A stretch of DNA of 64,000 nucleotides from PUMD01 sp964599275 (GTDB lineage: Bacteria > Bacillota > Sulfobacillia > SLMV01): contig CAZRFK010000002.1 of the NCBI GenBank assembly GCA_964599275.1, positions 11,987 to 75,986 of the forward strand. Reading direction: 5' to 3'. The notes beneath the pieces are model-generated. The model made no database searches, was not told where the DNA came from, and saw nothing but the letters and a program-made list of their open reading frames with translations. This document shows, piece by piece, positions 34,552 through 43,619 of the stretch (the stretch's first letter is position 1; each line of letters starts with the position of its first letter). The position numbers and the translations under genes were made by a program.

Positions 34552-36010
34552 ATTCACCTTTAGTATTTGCTTCATCTACTATCCAGTCCGTTTTCTGAGT
34601 CAGGGGCAAAGAGACTTCAACTTCCCCTTCTGTCGTACAGTATAACTCCAGGTACATATTCCTTTGCTCGTCCCAAAAATCATTTGATTCATCTGGTAGA
34701 GTGAAAGAAAACCAGATATCGTCAAGCCTTTGTCGGCTGCCTTTTGGCCATCTGGTGAGGTTTCCCTCAGCGGAGGTGGAATCGTCCTGGCATTTCAACT
34801 TATATTGAAGATTTTCCGGCTTACAGGTAGTTATCCCTAACACCGGCTGTCCCGGTCCTACTGCTGCCCCGGCATGTGGTTGGACTACTGCGACTCTGTG
34901 TAAATCAGGGTTATAACCCATAGCCCTTGTAATCATGCTCACTGCTTCTGCCGTGGATGCTCTGGACTGAAGACGGAGAGAGCTATCCGGATATCCCTGA
35001 ACTATGCCAAATCGCAGCGCCTTGAGACAGTATTTTTCCAGCCATCTAGGATATTGATCTATCTGCAGGTTGTTCACGGGTGCTTTACTGATATCCTCTG
35101 ATTTGTTAGATTTCATTGCTATTCTGGTGCTCATTACCAGAACTTCACGTCTGGTGACTGGAGATTCTGGCTCAAAAACATATTCTGGTGCGTAATCATC
35201 AGGTCTTATTATGCCTTCTGCCACCGCGATGCGCAGGTGAGCAATTAACGGGGAGTCTGTGTCTATGTCAGTGAACGGCAGCGGATAAGCTTCACCATTT
35301 GAAACTGCCATTAAAGCCTCCTCGAAACCTACCGATTTTACAGCAGTGCGGACAAATTCCCCCCGAGTGATGGGCTTTTGGAGATCAGAAGCAATCCCCC
35401 CTGGTTGAACGATGCCGCTGGTAGCGGCCGTGAGCATTTCAGTGTGAGCCCAGTGGTCGGCAAATGAGTATTCACCGGGCCACAACACATTATTCCGCGG
35501 TGTCAAGGGCTCCTGTAGACAGATGTGTCCAGCCAGAGTTTCAGCTGTGTCACCATCGAGAGTAATGACAACTTCTTGGATTTGTTCCCCGGCTGCTGCC
35601 AGGGCTGTTTTGACTATCGCCTGAACCATCACTTTCTCGCCCCAGGCTCCTACGTTAATTGCCCTCAGGTTGCTGTCAAAATCCAGAATCACCGTTTTTT
35701 CTTGGGTTTGAACAGAGTTCAAGGCCATATCTTGATCAAAAAGACCTGCCAGAAATGAAGTGGGACTGTCGCTTTGTTGGTGCAAAAGTTTATTAACTGC
35801 TTCATCGATTTTTTTTACTTCTCCAGAACTACCTGCCTGCAGTTGATGTAAAATGGGGATGAGATGCAGCCTTTGCTGCCACATCACCGGATGGTATACA
35901 AAAACAGTTTCTGATGTTTGTGCCCTACTCAGACCAGAGAATAGAGTTACCATGAGAGCAATCACCAACATACAACCTACTATTTCAGACCAGATTTGTT
36001 TCTTCAACAT
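34550..36010 (-). CDS. secreted GerMN-domain protein with S-layer homology domains
   Basis: The 486-residue protein has a signal peptide (about 1-30), a GerMN-like domain (about 35-165; VDEAVNKLL-like helix, TVILDFDSNL, VVITLDG) as found in the spore germination protein GerM, then two or three S-layer homology domains (about 175-380; ITRGEFVRTAVK, VTRREVLVMSTR, STAEAVSMITRA) that anchor proteins to the cell wall. A C-terminal beta-rich region of about 110 residues is unknown. The ATG at 36010 lies 7 bases after GGAGGTG on the minus strand. Fusion of a germination domain with SLH anchors suggests a sporulation or envelope role. Confidence 0.78.
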   Translation of the reverse strand: MLKKQIWSEIVGCMLVIALMVTLFSGLSRAQTSETVFVYHPVMWQQRLHLIPILHQLQAGSSGEVKKIDEAVNKLLHQQSDSPTSFLAGLFDQDMALNSVQTQEKTVILDFDSNLRAINVGAWGEKVMVQAIVKTALAAAGEQIQEVVITLDGDTAETLAGHICLQEPLTPRNNVLWPGEYSFADHWAHTEMLTAATSGIVQPGGIASDLQKPITRGEFVRTAVKSVGFEEALMAVSNGEAYPLPFTDIDTDSPLIAHLRIAVAEGIIRPDDYAPEYVFEPESPVTRREVLVMSTRIAMKSNKSEDISKAPVNNLQIDQYPRWLEKYCLKALRFGIVQGYPDSSLRLQSRASTAEAVSMITRAMGYNPDLHRVAVVQPHAGAAVGPGQPVLGITTCKPENLQYKLKCQDDSTSAEGNLTRWPKGSRQRLDDIWFSFTLPDESNDFWDEQRNMYLELYCTTEGEVEVSLPLTQKTDWIVDEANTKGE

Positions 36011-36194
36011 TATCAAACACCTCCGAGCTCAACGTTTCGGGTACTAGTTTGCCCTTGAAGCTTTAAAAGTATTAATAAAAGACAAAGATGCTTGGAAAAG
36101 AGACAGGTTACTAGGTGGTTTATGAAGAAAGTATGTTGTTGTGTGGTGGTTTCAAAAAAGCAACTAGGTGATTTGCAGGGAGGAGATTTCAAAC

Positions 36195-37229
36195 GTGATA
36201 GATCTTCGTAGTGATACTGTGACTAAACCTACAGAGAAAATGCGTAAGGCTATGGTTGAGGCTGAGGTTGGAGATGATGTTTACGGAGATGATCCGACAG
36301 TAAATAGCCTTCAGGAATTGGCGGCTGATATGGTGGGTAAAGAGGCAGCATTGTACGTCCCGAGTGGAACCATGGGGAACCAGGCTGCAATCATGACCCA
36401 CACACAGATCGGCGACGAGATAATTTTGGAGGAAAATTCTCATATTTTCTTGTTTGAGGGCGGGGGCGCAGCCCGGTTATCCGGCTGTCAGACTCGTACT
36501 TTATCCGGGAAAAGTGGGATAATGTCAACTGAGGATATTCGCGCTGCAATCAGGGGAGACAACATTCATTACCCAAAAAGTAGTCTGCTGTGTCTGGAAA
36601 ATACACACAACCGCGCAGGCGGTGCGGTGGTTTCCCCCAAAGATACTCGCGAACTTGCTGAAGTCGCTCATAAACAAGGTTTGAAAGTTCACCTTGATGG
36701 TGCGCGCATTTTCAATGCGGCAACTGCAGCAGGTGTTTGTGTCACAGAGTTGACCGAACCTGTAGACAGTGTCCAGTTTTGTCTTTCCAAGGGATTGGCC
36801 GCCCCGGTTGGTTCTATAGTTGCTGGGTCCGAAGAGTTTATTGATGGATGTTTGCGCGCACGCAAGGTCCTTGGTGGTGGAATGCGACAGGCAGGAATTC
36901 TGGCTGCGGCAGGTATCATAGCTCTTGAAGTCATGTCCAAACGCCTGGATGAGGATCATCAGACGGCACGGAAACTCGCTGAATCCTTAGCCAACATGAA
37001 GCCTTTTTCCATTAATCCGGATGCCGTCGAGACCAATATAGTGGCATTTGATGTCGATCCGGACAGGTTAAATGCAGATTCATTCCTCGAGGAACTGGAA
37101 TCTGCAGGTGTGCTGGCCAATACAATTGGGCCTCAGCAAATAAGAATGGTGACACACTATCAGATCGGACCTGACGATGTTGAAACAGCGGTAGATACCA
37201 TTCATCAGACAATCCAACAGATGGATTGA
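36195..37229 (+). CDS. ltaE: low-specificity L-threonine aldolase
   Basis: This PLP enzyme of fold type I and 344 residues cleaves threonine and allo-threonine to glycine and acetaldehyde. The start (IDLRSDTVTKPTEKMRKAM) is diagnostic, DGARIFNAA holds the PLP Asp and CLSKGLAAPVGS the PLP Lys. GTG 36195 is chosen because GGGAGGAG lies 9 bases upstream, ruling out the GTG at 36168. Imperfect 12-base direct repeats (36110-36121 and 36163-36174) precede it. Confidence 0.92.
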   Translation: MIDLRSDTVTKPTEKMRKAMVEAEVGDDVYGDDPTVNSLQELAADMVGKEAALYVPSGTMGNQAAIMTHTQIGDEIILEENSHIFLFEGGGAARLSGCQTRTLSGKSGIMSTEDIRAAIRGDNIHYPKSSLLCLENTHNRAGGAVVSPKDTRELAEVAHKQGLKVHLDGARIFNAATAAGVCVTELTEPVDSVQFCLSKGLAAPVGSIVAGSEEFIDGCLRARKVLGGGMRQAGILAAAGIIALEVMSKRLDEDHQTARKLAESLANMKPFSINPDAVETNIVAFDVDPDRLNADSFLEELESAGVLANTIGPQQIRMVTHYQIGPDDVETAVDTIHQTIQQMD

Positions 37230-37268
37230 TAAGTATAAATAAGTATAAAAAAGAAGGGGGAAGCGACC

Positions 37269-39425
37269 TTGCAGTTATTTGAATCTTTTAATTTACTGGA
37301 TTTTGAGTTTGTTAGCGATCCCAGGATATCACCCATGGGAGACAAAGTTGCTTATGTTCGCCATACTGTCGATGCAGAAGATAATAAATACAACAGCCGG
37401 GTGTATCTGGTGGATACCGAAAATGGCGGGCAGCCCCGCCCCTATACTGCGTCAGAAGGAGGAGTATCCCACCCACGCTGGTCTCCAGGTGGTAAATGGT
37501 TGGCCTTTTTGTCCGGACGCCCGGTATTCGATGAGGAGTGCGGCCGCCAGGTCTGGGTGCTGTCTTCAGAGGGGGGCGAAGCATATCCGCTGACCTGCAT
37601 TGAGGGGGGAGTACGGGGTTTCACATGGGCTCCTTCAGGTGATATGTTGGCGGTCAGCTGTCGAATAGACCCCGACAAGGGGCTCACAGAAGCAGGAAAT
37701 GACGAGGACGATTCAGACCGGGAAGAAGACAACGAACTTCAGCAGTTGTATGACAAATATACAGAAGATGTTAAACACATTGACAAAATAAAGTATAAGG
37801 CAGACGGAGCAGGGTTTCTGCAAGGAAAGCGAAGCCACGTGGCCTGTGTATCTTTTGATGAAAGATTTATAGGAAGCCGGGAGCAAATACCCGAGCCCAA
37901 ACTTGTGACCTGTGGAGATTTCAATCACAGTAACCCGGTGTTTTCTCCTGATGGACGTTGGCTTGCACTCTCTGCGTGCAGGGCAGAAAATCCAGACATG
38001 CAGCGTTTTTCCGACATATGGCTGTTTCCAGTGCCCGGAATAAATAGTGCCGATGAGCCGGTCAAAGTTACTGACAGCTCCGGCCCGGCCGGCTCCCCCA
38101 GCTGGTCTCCTGACGGTAAGACCATAGCTTATCTGGGTCACCGACGGGAACGGTCCGGGATGTATACAAACACCAGATTATGGCTGGCTCACCTGGATGA
38201 GGTTGATGGAGAACCTTCAGATGAACTGGTTGATTTGACAGAAGAGTACGATGTTTCGTTTGGGGACCGGTCTATAACCGACATGCGGTTTTCCGGCGGA
38301 GCGCCTCAGCTCACCTGGGACCAGGAGGGCGAGAGAATCTATTATCTGACCAGTGAGCGAGGAACCACACATATAGTAGAAGTGGATGTCGCAACCGGTG
38401 AGCCCAAGCTTATGACCACCGGAGATCGTGTCCTGTTTAATGTGCACATTCGCCCTGAACTGGGCATGGCTGCTGCGGCAGTTGCCAGGATGGACAATCC
38501 CAGTGTTCTACACCTGCTGAAACTGAAGGGAGAACCTGCACTCAACGCTGGTACTCACAGCGACGAGGTTCTGGATGAGCAGATGCAAAACGTGCCCGAG
38601 GAATGTCTGGTTGAGACTAACAAACAGCTGGCAGAGCAGAACAAGGTTTTCACTCCCGAGCGTTTCACGGCTCGAGCCGATGAGGATTCTCCAGCAGTAG
38701 ACGGGTGGATTATTCTACCCGAAAATGATGGCGAGGAGGAGATTCCCGCAGTTTTGCAGATTCACGGCGGTCCGACAGCAATGTATACGGGAACTTTCTT
38801 TTTTGAGTTTCAGATTCTCGCAGCATCTGGTTACGCGGTGGTCTTCACCAATCCCCGGGGTAGTTCCGGTTACGGTGAGGATTTCCGGGCAGCCATCCAA
38901 CCGGCCTGGGGAGACCCCGATTATGCTGATGTTATGGCAGGTATGAAAACTGCTCTGCGAGACTATCCTCAAATTGATGAGAAGCGGTTGGGAGTAGCAG
39001 GAGGCAGTTATGGAGGTTACATGACCAACTGGATCATCGGTCACACTGACCTGTTTTCTGCCGCGGTATCCATGCGCTGTGTGTCAAATGTTCACAGTTT
39101 CTGGGGTACCAGTGATATAGGCTACATGTGGGATGAAGTATTTGGCGGTCACCCCTGGGAGGCTCCCGAGAAGTTCCGCCAGCAATCGCCACTGAGCTAC
39201 ATGCATGAGGCGAACACCCCCACTTTGATTATTCATTCTGAACAAGATCACCGCTGTCCAATAGAACAGGGTGAACAGGTATATGCCACATTGAAAAAAC
39301 AGGGGGTTGAGGCGGAATTTGTACGCTATCCAGGTGAGAGCCACGGACTTTCCCGCGGTGGGCGTCCCTGGCACAGAATTCACCGTCTTGATCAGATCAC
39401 TGAGTGGTTCAAACGCTATCTCTGA
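37269..39425 (+). CDS. S9-family (prolyl oligopeptidase) serine peptidase
   Basis: The 718-residue protein has an N-terminal seven-bladed beta-propeller (WD40-like PD40 repeats such as HPRWSPGGKWLAF and SPSWSPDGKTIAYL) and a C-terminal alpha/beta-hydrolase domain. The catalytic Ser is in GGSYGGYMTNW, the Asp in HSEQDHRCP and the His in GESHGLS. It resembles acylaminoacyl peptidases and would cleave small peptides in the cytoplasm, as no signal peptide is seen. TTG 37269 follows GGGGG. An acidic insertion (around residues 140-160) interrupts the propeller. Confidence 0.9.
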   Translation: MQLFESFNLLDFEFVSDPRISPMGDKVAYVRHTVDAEDNKYNSRVYLVDTENGGQPRPYTASEGGVSHPRWSPGGKWLAFLSGRPVFDEECGRQVWVLSSEGGEAYPLTCIEGGVRGFTWAPSGDMLAVSCRIDPDKGLTEAGNDEDDSDREEDNELQQLYDKYTEDVKHIDKIKYKADGAGFLQGKRSHVACVSFDERFIGSREQIPEPKLVTCGDFNHSNPVFSPDGRWLALSACRAENPDMQRFSDIWLFPVPGINSADEPVKVTDSSGPAGSPSWSPDGKTIAYLGHRRERSGMYTNTRLWLAHLDEVDGEPSDELVDLTEEYDVSFGDRSITDMRFSGGAPQLTWDQEGERIYYLTSERGTTHIVEVDVATGEPKLMTTGDRVLFNVHIRPELGMAAAAVARMDNPSVLHLLKLKGEPALNAGTHSDEVLDEQMQNVPEECLVETNKQLAEQNKVFTPERFTARADEDSPAVDGWIILPENDGEEEIPAVLQIHGGPTAMYTGTFFFEFQILAASGYAVVFTNPRGSSGYGEDFRAAIQPAWGDPDYADVMAGMKTALRDYPQIDEKRLGVAGGSYGGYMTNWIIGHTDLFSAAVSMRCVSNVHSFWGTSDIGYMWDEVFGGHPWEAPEKFRQQSPLSYMHEANTPTLIIHSEQDHRCPIEQGEQVYATLKKQGVEAEFVRYPGESHGLSRGGRPWHRIHRLDQITEWFKRYL

Positions 39426-39438
39426 GGAGGTGCAGTCA

Positions 39439-39467
39439 GTCGGGGGGCGCAGCGTACGCCTCCCGAC
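39439..39467 (+). promoter_or_regulatory. hairpin between Shine-Dalgarno sequence and rarA start codon
   Basis: GTCGGGGGGCG (39439-39449) pairs with CGCCTCCCGAC (39457-39467) over 11 pairs, one of them G-U, around a 7-base loop. GAGGAGGTG (39424-39432) lies 6 bases before the stem and the rarA ATG 6 bases after it. No purine-rich site exists between stem and ATG. Confidence 0.5.
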
Positions 39468-39473
39468 GCGTTT

Positions 39474-40802
39474 ATGAGTATTTTCGACCGAAATCGGAAG
39501 AATCAACTTGAAAAAGAGGCACCGCTGGCTGACCGTATGAGACCCAGAAGCCTTGATGAGCTCATAGGCCAGGAGCACATTGTGGGGGAGGGTCGATTAC
39601 TGCGCCGTGCTATCAAGGCAGATCGTCTGACTTCGATCATTCTCTATGGTCCACCTGGTTCCGGGAAGACAACATTGGCAGGCATCATTGCCAGGGAGAG
39701 TGAGGCTGAATTTGAAAGGCTGAACGCAGTTATGTCCGGTGTGGCTGATATTCGTAGGGTAGCTGAAGAAGCCAAAAAGCGCTTGGGGATGTATCAGAAA
39801 AGAACCCTTCTGTTCATTGATGAGGTGCACAGGTTCAACAAAGCTCAGCAGGATGCACTGCTGCCTTCAGTTGAAAAAGGAATTGTCACCTTTATAGGAG
39901 CCACCACCGAAAATCCTTACTTTGAAGTGATTGCACCCCTGGTTTCTCGGTCCAGAGTGTTTGAACTTCAGCCGCTGAACGATCGGGATGTAAAACAGAT
40001 AGTCATGAGGGCGTTAAAAGATAAAGAAAGAGGTCTGGGAGAGTACGATGTATCCATCGAGGAAACTGGCCTGCAGCACATTGTACGGGTTGCTGCCGGT
40101 GATGCTCGTTCGGCATTAAATGCAATAGAACTGGCTGTCCTGACTACAGAACCTGATGAAAACGGAACCAGACACATTACTTTGGAGATTGCCAGTGAAT
40201 CAATACAGCAGCGTGCATTAAACTACGACGGCGACGGGGATGCTCATTATGATACAGTTTCTGCCTTCATAAAAAGTATCCGTGGTTCAGATCCGGATGC
40301 TGCATTATACTGGTTAGCCCGCATGATTTATGGTGGTGAGGAACCACGGTTCATTGCCCGCAGGCTCATGGTCCATGCCTCAGAAGATATTGGGCTGGCT
40401 GATCCGAGGGCCCTACAGGTGGCGGTAAGCTGTAGTCAGGCAGTTGAACGAGTAGGTATGCCGGAGGGAAGGATTATTCTGGCCCAGGCAACTTTGTATC
40501 TGGCTACTGCTCCGAAGAGTAATTCCGCCCTGAGTATTGACAAAGCCTTAGACGACGTGCGGGAGGGACAGGCAGGGGGAGTACCTCTCCATCTTCGCGA
40601 TTCCCATTACTCTGGGGCAGAAGACCTGGACAGGGGAAGTGGATACAAATATCCACATGATCATCCCGATCGTTGGATCCGACAGCAGTACCTTCCCGAT
40701 GGTCTGGTAGATTCAGAGTATTATAAGCCTTCAGAGCAGGGATATGAGAAGAAAATCAATCAGTTTCTCGATAGGTTAAAACAGGATAAAAATTCTGATT
40801 GA
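39474..40802 (+). CDS. rarA: replication-associated recombination protein A (RarA/MgsA)
   Basis: This AAA+ ATPase of 442 residues is related to clamp loaders and acts at stalled forks. It has Walker A GPPGSGKTT, Walker B LFIDEVHRF, sensor 1 ATTENP, and the C-terminal tetramer domain with LARMIYGGEEPRFIARRL and HLRDSHY. MSIFDRNR is the standard start, which fixes ATG 39474. Its ribosome-binding site is separated from the ATG by a stable hairpin. The following iscR gene has its own promoter. Confidence 0.93.
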   Translation: MSIFDRNRKNQLEKEAPLADRMRPRSLDELIGQEHIVGEGRLLRRAIKADRLTSIILYGPPGSGKTTLAGIIARESEAEFERLNAVMSGVADIRRVAEEAKKRLGMYQKRTLLFIDEVHRFNKAQQDALLPSVEKGIVTFIGATTENPYFEVIAPLVSRSRVFELQPLNDRDVKQIVMRALKDKERGLGEYDVSIEETGLQHIVRVAAGDARSALNAIELAVLTTEPDENGTRHITLEIASESIQQRALNYDGDGDAHYDTVSAFIKSIRGSDPDAALYWLARMIYGGEEPRFIARRLMVHASEDIGLADPRALQVAVSCSQAVERVGMPEGRIILAQATLYLATAPKSNSALSIDKALDDVREGQAGGVPLHLRDSHYSGAEDLDRGSGYKYPHDHPDRWIRQQYLPDGLVDSEYYKPSEQGYEKKINQFLDRLKQDKNSD

Positions 40803-40877
40803 ATTTATCTGTCCTTCAAGGTGCGAGTGCAGCTGCTGCAGTGCTGCACATTCTTTCTGGCTTTATTTGCTTTTATC

Positions 40878-40906
40878 TTGACAAGGCAAAGTGGGGATGC
40901 TAAATT
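40878..40906 (+). promoter_or_regulatory. promoter of the isc operon
   Basis: A perfect TTGACA (40878-40883) lies 17 bases before TAAATT (40901-40906), which matches the -10 consensus at 4 of 6 positions. Transcription would start near 40913, just before the putative operator. Confidence 0.55.
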
Positions 40907-40919
40907 AATGTTGACAAAG

Positions 40920-40936
40920 TTGAGCATTTTAATCGG
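40920..40936 (+). promoter_or_regulatory. candidate IscR-type operator
   Basis: The 17-base element TTGAGCATTTTAATCGG agrees at 14 of 17 positions with the core of the type 1 IscR site as I recall it (YYGACTRWWWYAGTCRR). It lies just after the predicted transcription start and before iscR, as expected for autorepression. Confidence 0.35.
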
Positions 40937-40956
40937 GAATACAGAGGGTGTTTGCA

Positions 40957-41391
40957 ATGAAAATTTCCACCAGAGGGCGATACGGGGTGCTAGCCATGAT
41001 AGTCTTGGCTGAGCAGCACGGTTCTGGTCCAACATCCATAAAAGAAATTGTCGAACAGCAGGGTCTTTCGCACAGCTACCTGGAGCAGATTTTGGGTCCG
41101 CTGCGAAGAGCCGGCTTAGTACGGAGCGTGCGGGGTCCGGAAGGTGGCTATTTATTAGCTCGAACTCCTGAGGAAATATCTGTAGGGGACGTTTTGAGAG
41201 TACTGGAAGGACCACTGGTTCCTGTTGATTGTGTTGAGGAAGAACAGAATATCCAACAGACTTGTGAGCGACAGGATGCCTGTTCCGCACGACAGGTGTG
41301 GATGAGCTTGAAGAAAAGCCTGACTGATGTAGTTGATTCCATTTCCCTACAGGATCTGATAGATGGAGTGGAACAGGTTCAAGATGAGTGA
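40957..41391 (+). CDS. iscR: Rrf2-family transcriptional regulator, IscR-like
   Basis: The 144-residue protein has the Rrf2 winged helix (MKISTRGRYGVLAMI, SIKEIVEQQGLSHSYLEQIL, SVRGPEGGYLLAR). Three Cys residues lie in the cluster-binding loop (DC, then TC 11 residues on, then AC 6 on), as in Fe-S-sensing IscR proteins; the spacing is wider than in E. coli. It probably represses iscSU when clusters are plentiful. ATG 40957 lies 6 bases after GAGGGTG. Confidence 0.85.
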   Translation: MKISTRGRYGVLAMIVLAEQHGSGPTSIKEIVEQQGLSHSYLEQILGPLRRAGLVRSVRGPEGGYLLARTPEEISVGDVLRVLEGPLVPVDCVEEEQNIQQTCERQDACSARQVWMSLKKSLTDVVDSISLQDLIDGVEQVQDE

Positions 41392-41462
41392 AGGTAGTTT
41401 ATCAAGGACATTATAAACTGAGTTAGAGGAGATTTTCCTAGCTGACAGGGGGTAATGCGAAA

Positions 41463-42626
41463 ATGGAAAAGGTATATCTGGATCATTCGGCTACTACCCC
41501 GGTTCATCGCAGGGTCGCTGTAGTTGTCACCAGATACATGCTGGCTGATTATGGTAATGCATCCAGCGTGCATTCCTGGGGGGAAAAGGCCCGTAAAGCT
41601 CTCAAGCGGAGCCGCGAGCAGGTAGCTGATTTGATAGGAGCTGATGAACCCGAGGAGATTATCTTCACCAGCGGGGGAACAGAGTCAGATAATTTAGCTT
41701 TAAAAGGAGTAGTGCGATCGCGGCGTAACAAAGGTGAGCACATTATTACTTCTGCTGTAGAACATCATGCTGTGTTGCACACCTGTGATACATTGGAAAA
41801 ACAGGGTTATCGAGTGACACGGATAGGCGTTGATGAAAAGGGAAGGATCAATCCTGAAGACGTAAGAGAAGCAGTAGAAGAAGATACGGTTCTCATCAGT
41901 ATAATGATGGCCAATAATGAAGTTGGAACTATCCAGCCAATTGCGGAAATTGGTGAGATAGCTGATGAAAAAGATATCCTGCTACATACAGATGCAGTTC
42001 AGGCTGTAGGTCAACTGCAAGTAGATGTTAACGACCTGGGAGTTGACCTGCTCAGTATATCAGGTCACAAGATTTACGGCCCCAAGGGAGTGGGAGCACT
42101 TTACGTACGTAAAGGCACGAGACTCAGTTCCATTCAGCAGGGGGGGCATCACGAGAACAACCTGAGAGCAGGTACTGAAAATATTCCCGGTATTGCCGGT
42201 TTGGGAGAAGCCTGCAAACTTGCGGCTGACAAACTGCAGGCAAGAAGGGAACACATGATTCGCCTTCGTGACCATCTGATCGATGGACTGCTAGATTCTA
42301 TAGACGATGTGCATGTAAATGGCGATCGGCAAAATCGTTTACCCAATAACGTGAATGTGAGTCTTGCAGGAGTCGAAGGTGAATCGGTCCTGTTGGTACT
42401 TAATGCGCAGGGGATTGCCGCTTCTTCAGGATCTGCCTGCACATCTGATACCCTTGAGAGTTCTCATGTCCTAGAATCGATGGGAGTACGCCCTGAGCTG
42501 GCACACAGCTCAGTTCGTTTGACTCTTGGTCGTCAAAATACTCTGGAGGATATAGAATATGTACTCCAGGTTTTCCCTGAGGTAATTGAAAAACTTCGTG
42601 CTATGTCGCCTCTTGTTTCCCGTTAG
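41463..42626 (+). CDS. iscS: cysteine desulfurase (IscS/NifS type)
   Basis: This 387-residue PLP enzyme supplies sulfur for Fe-S clusters. It has YLDHSATTPVH at the N-terminus, the PLP Lys in SGHKIYGPKG, the catalytic Cys in SSGSACTS and the C-terminal SSVRLTLGR. GGGGGTAATG precedes the ATG. It lies 71 bases after iscR and 24 bases before iscU, forming a standard clostridial isc operon. Confidence 0.94.
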   Translation: MEKVYLDHSATTPVHRRVAVVVTRYMLADYGNASSVHSWGEKARKALKRSREQVADLIGADEPEEIIFTSGGTESDNLALKGVVRSRRNKGEHIITSAVEHHAVLHTCDTLEKQGYRVTRIGVDEKGRINPEDVREAVEEDTVLISIMMANNEVGTIQPIAEIGEIADEKDILLHTDAVQAVGQLQVDVNDLGVDLLSISGHKIYGPKGVGALYVRKGTRLSSIQQGGHHENNLRAGTENIPGIAGLGEACKLAADKLQARREHMIRLRDHLIDGLLDSIDDVHVNGDRQNRLPNNVNVSLAGVEGESVLLVLNAQGIAASSGSACTSDTLESSHVLESMGVRPELAHSSVRLTLGRQNTLEDIEYVLQVFPEVIEKLRAMSPLVSR

Positions 42627-42650
42627 GCTTAAAGTGAGGAGAGATCGGAT

Positions 42651-43034
42651 ATGGAATATACAGATAAAGTGATGGAGCATTTCACAAATCCTCGCAACGT
42701 AGGAGAGATGGAGGAACCTGACGGTATCGGCAAGGTGGGAAATCCCAGCTGCGGAGACATAATGGAGCTATATATCCGCGTTGAGGAAGACCGGGTTGTT
42801 GATGCGCGGTTCCGTACATTCGGATGCGGGGCAGCAATTGCTACCAGCAGTATAATTACTGAGATGGTAAAAGGTAAGACCCTGGAGGAGGCAGTCACGA
42901 TCAGCAATCGAGAAGTTGCCGAGGCCCTGGGCGGCCTACCAGACAAGAAACTCCACTGCTCCAATCTGGCTGCTGATGCTCTTGAAAAAGCAATCGAGGA
43001 TTACAAAAACAACGAGGACAATGACGACAACTGA
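42651..43034 (+). CDS. iscU: iron-sulfur cluster scaffold protein IscU/NifU-like
   Basis: The 127-residue scaffold has the three ligand Cys: GNPSCGD, FRTFGCGAAIA and LHCSNLA. It assembles Fe-S clusters with sulfur from the preceding IscS. A strong terminator follows. No hscA/hscB or ferredoxin genes are present, as is usual in clostridia. Confidence 0.94.
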   Translation: MEYTDKVMEHFTNPRNVGEMEEPDGIGKVGNPSCGDIMELYIRVEEDRVVDARFRTFGCGAAIATSSIITEMVKGKTLEEAVTISNREVAEALGGLPDKKLHCSNLAADALEKAIEDYKNNEDNDDN

Positions 43035-43059
43035 GTTTTTGCAATAAATTTTTATGGGA

Positions 43060-43096
43060 CAGGCCTCGCAGTGATGCTGCGGGGCTTGTATTTTTG
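43060..43096 (+). terminator. intrinsic terminator of the isc operon
   Basis: CAGGCCTCGCAG (43060-43071) pairs with CTGCGGGGCTTG (43077-43088), with G-U pairs, and is followed by TATTTTTG. Confidence 0.8.
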
Positions 43097-43222
43097 TTAC
43101 ACGTCAAATTTACATCAAATTTCATTTTTTTGAATTTAAAAATATGATCTGCAGAAAGATAGATACAGTATAATGCCTCCGCTTTACGGTCACTTTAATC
43201 ACAGGTAAGAAGGTGTCACGAA

Positions 43223-43417
43223 ATGAACAATGACATGATGATCTGTCCCAATTGTCAGAGTCGACAGGTTGGATCTATTGCACCAAATCGTAGATTCTGC
43301 CGGAACTGCTATGTTGAATTCAAAACAGACGCAGATACTGCAAGCCCAGCAGAACAGGTCTATCTCATTGATATTGAGGGCAACTTGTTGACAGAGGAAG
43401 ACATCAGGTCAACCTAA
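43223..43417 (+). CDS. small zinc-ribbon protein
   Basis: The 64-residue protein has one zinc ribbon (CPNCQ near residue 8, CRNC near 26) followed by an acidic tail. Function unknown; such proteins often bind nucleic acid or protein partners. AAGAAGGTG precedes the ATG. It may form an operon with the next two genes. Confidence 0.7.
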   Translation: MNNDMMICPNCQSRQVGSIAPNRRFCRNCYVEFKTDADTASPAEQVYLIDIEGNLLTEEDIRST

Positions 43418-43441
43418 ACTCAACCGTAGGAGGCGAATTAA

Positions 43442-43603
43442 ATGAGAGGCTTCATGAAAGGTATGTTGTTGGGTGGTTTTTTGGGAGCGATGGCCGCCTG
43501 GGTGATGTCACCCGACTCAATGCATAGGAGCCGGAAGAACAATACCACCATGCAGCGCATGGGTGAGAGGATGCAGAGGCTGGGAGCAAAGATTCAGGAG
43601 TAA
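43442..43603 (+). CDS. small YtxH-like membrane protein
   Basis: A 53-residue reading frame with a strong TAGGAGGCG ribbon-type ribosome-binding site encodes an N-terminal glycine-rich helix (FMKGMLLGGFLGAMAAW) and a basic, methionine-rich tail. The pattern resembles YtxH-type small membrane proteins. It sits 24 bases after the zinc-ribbon gene and 16 bases before the AI-2E exporter gene. Confidence 0.6.
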   Translation: MRGFMKGMLLGGFLGAMAAWVMSPDSMHRSRKNNTTMQRMGERMQRLGAKIQE

Positions 43604-43619
43604 GAGGTTAAGGTGAAAT

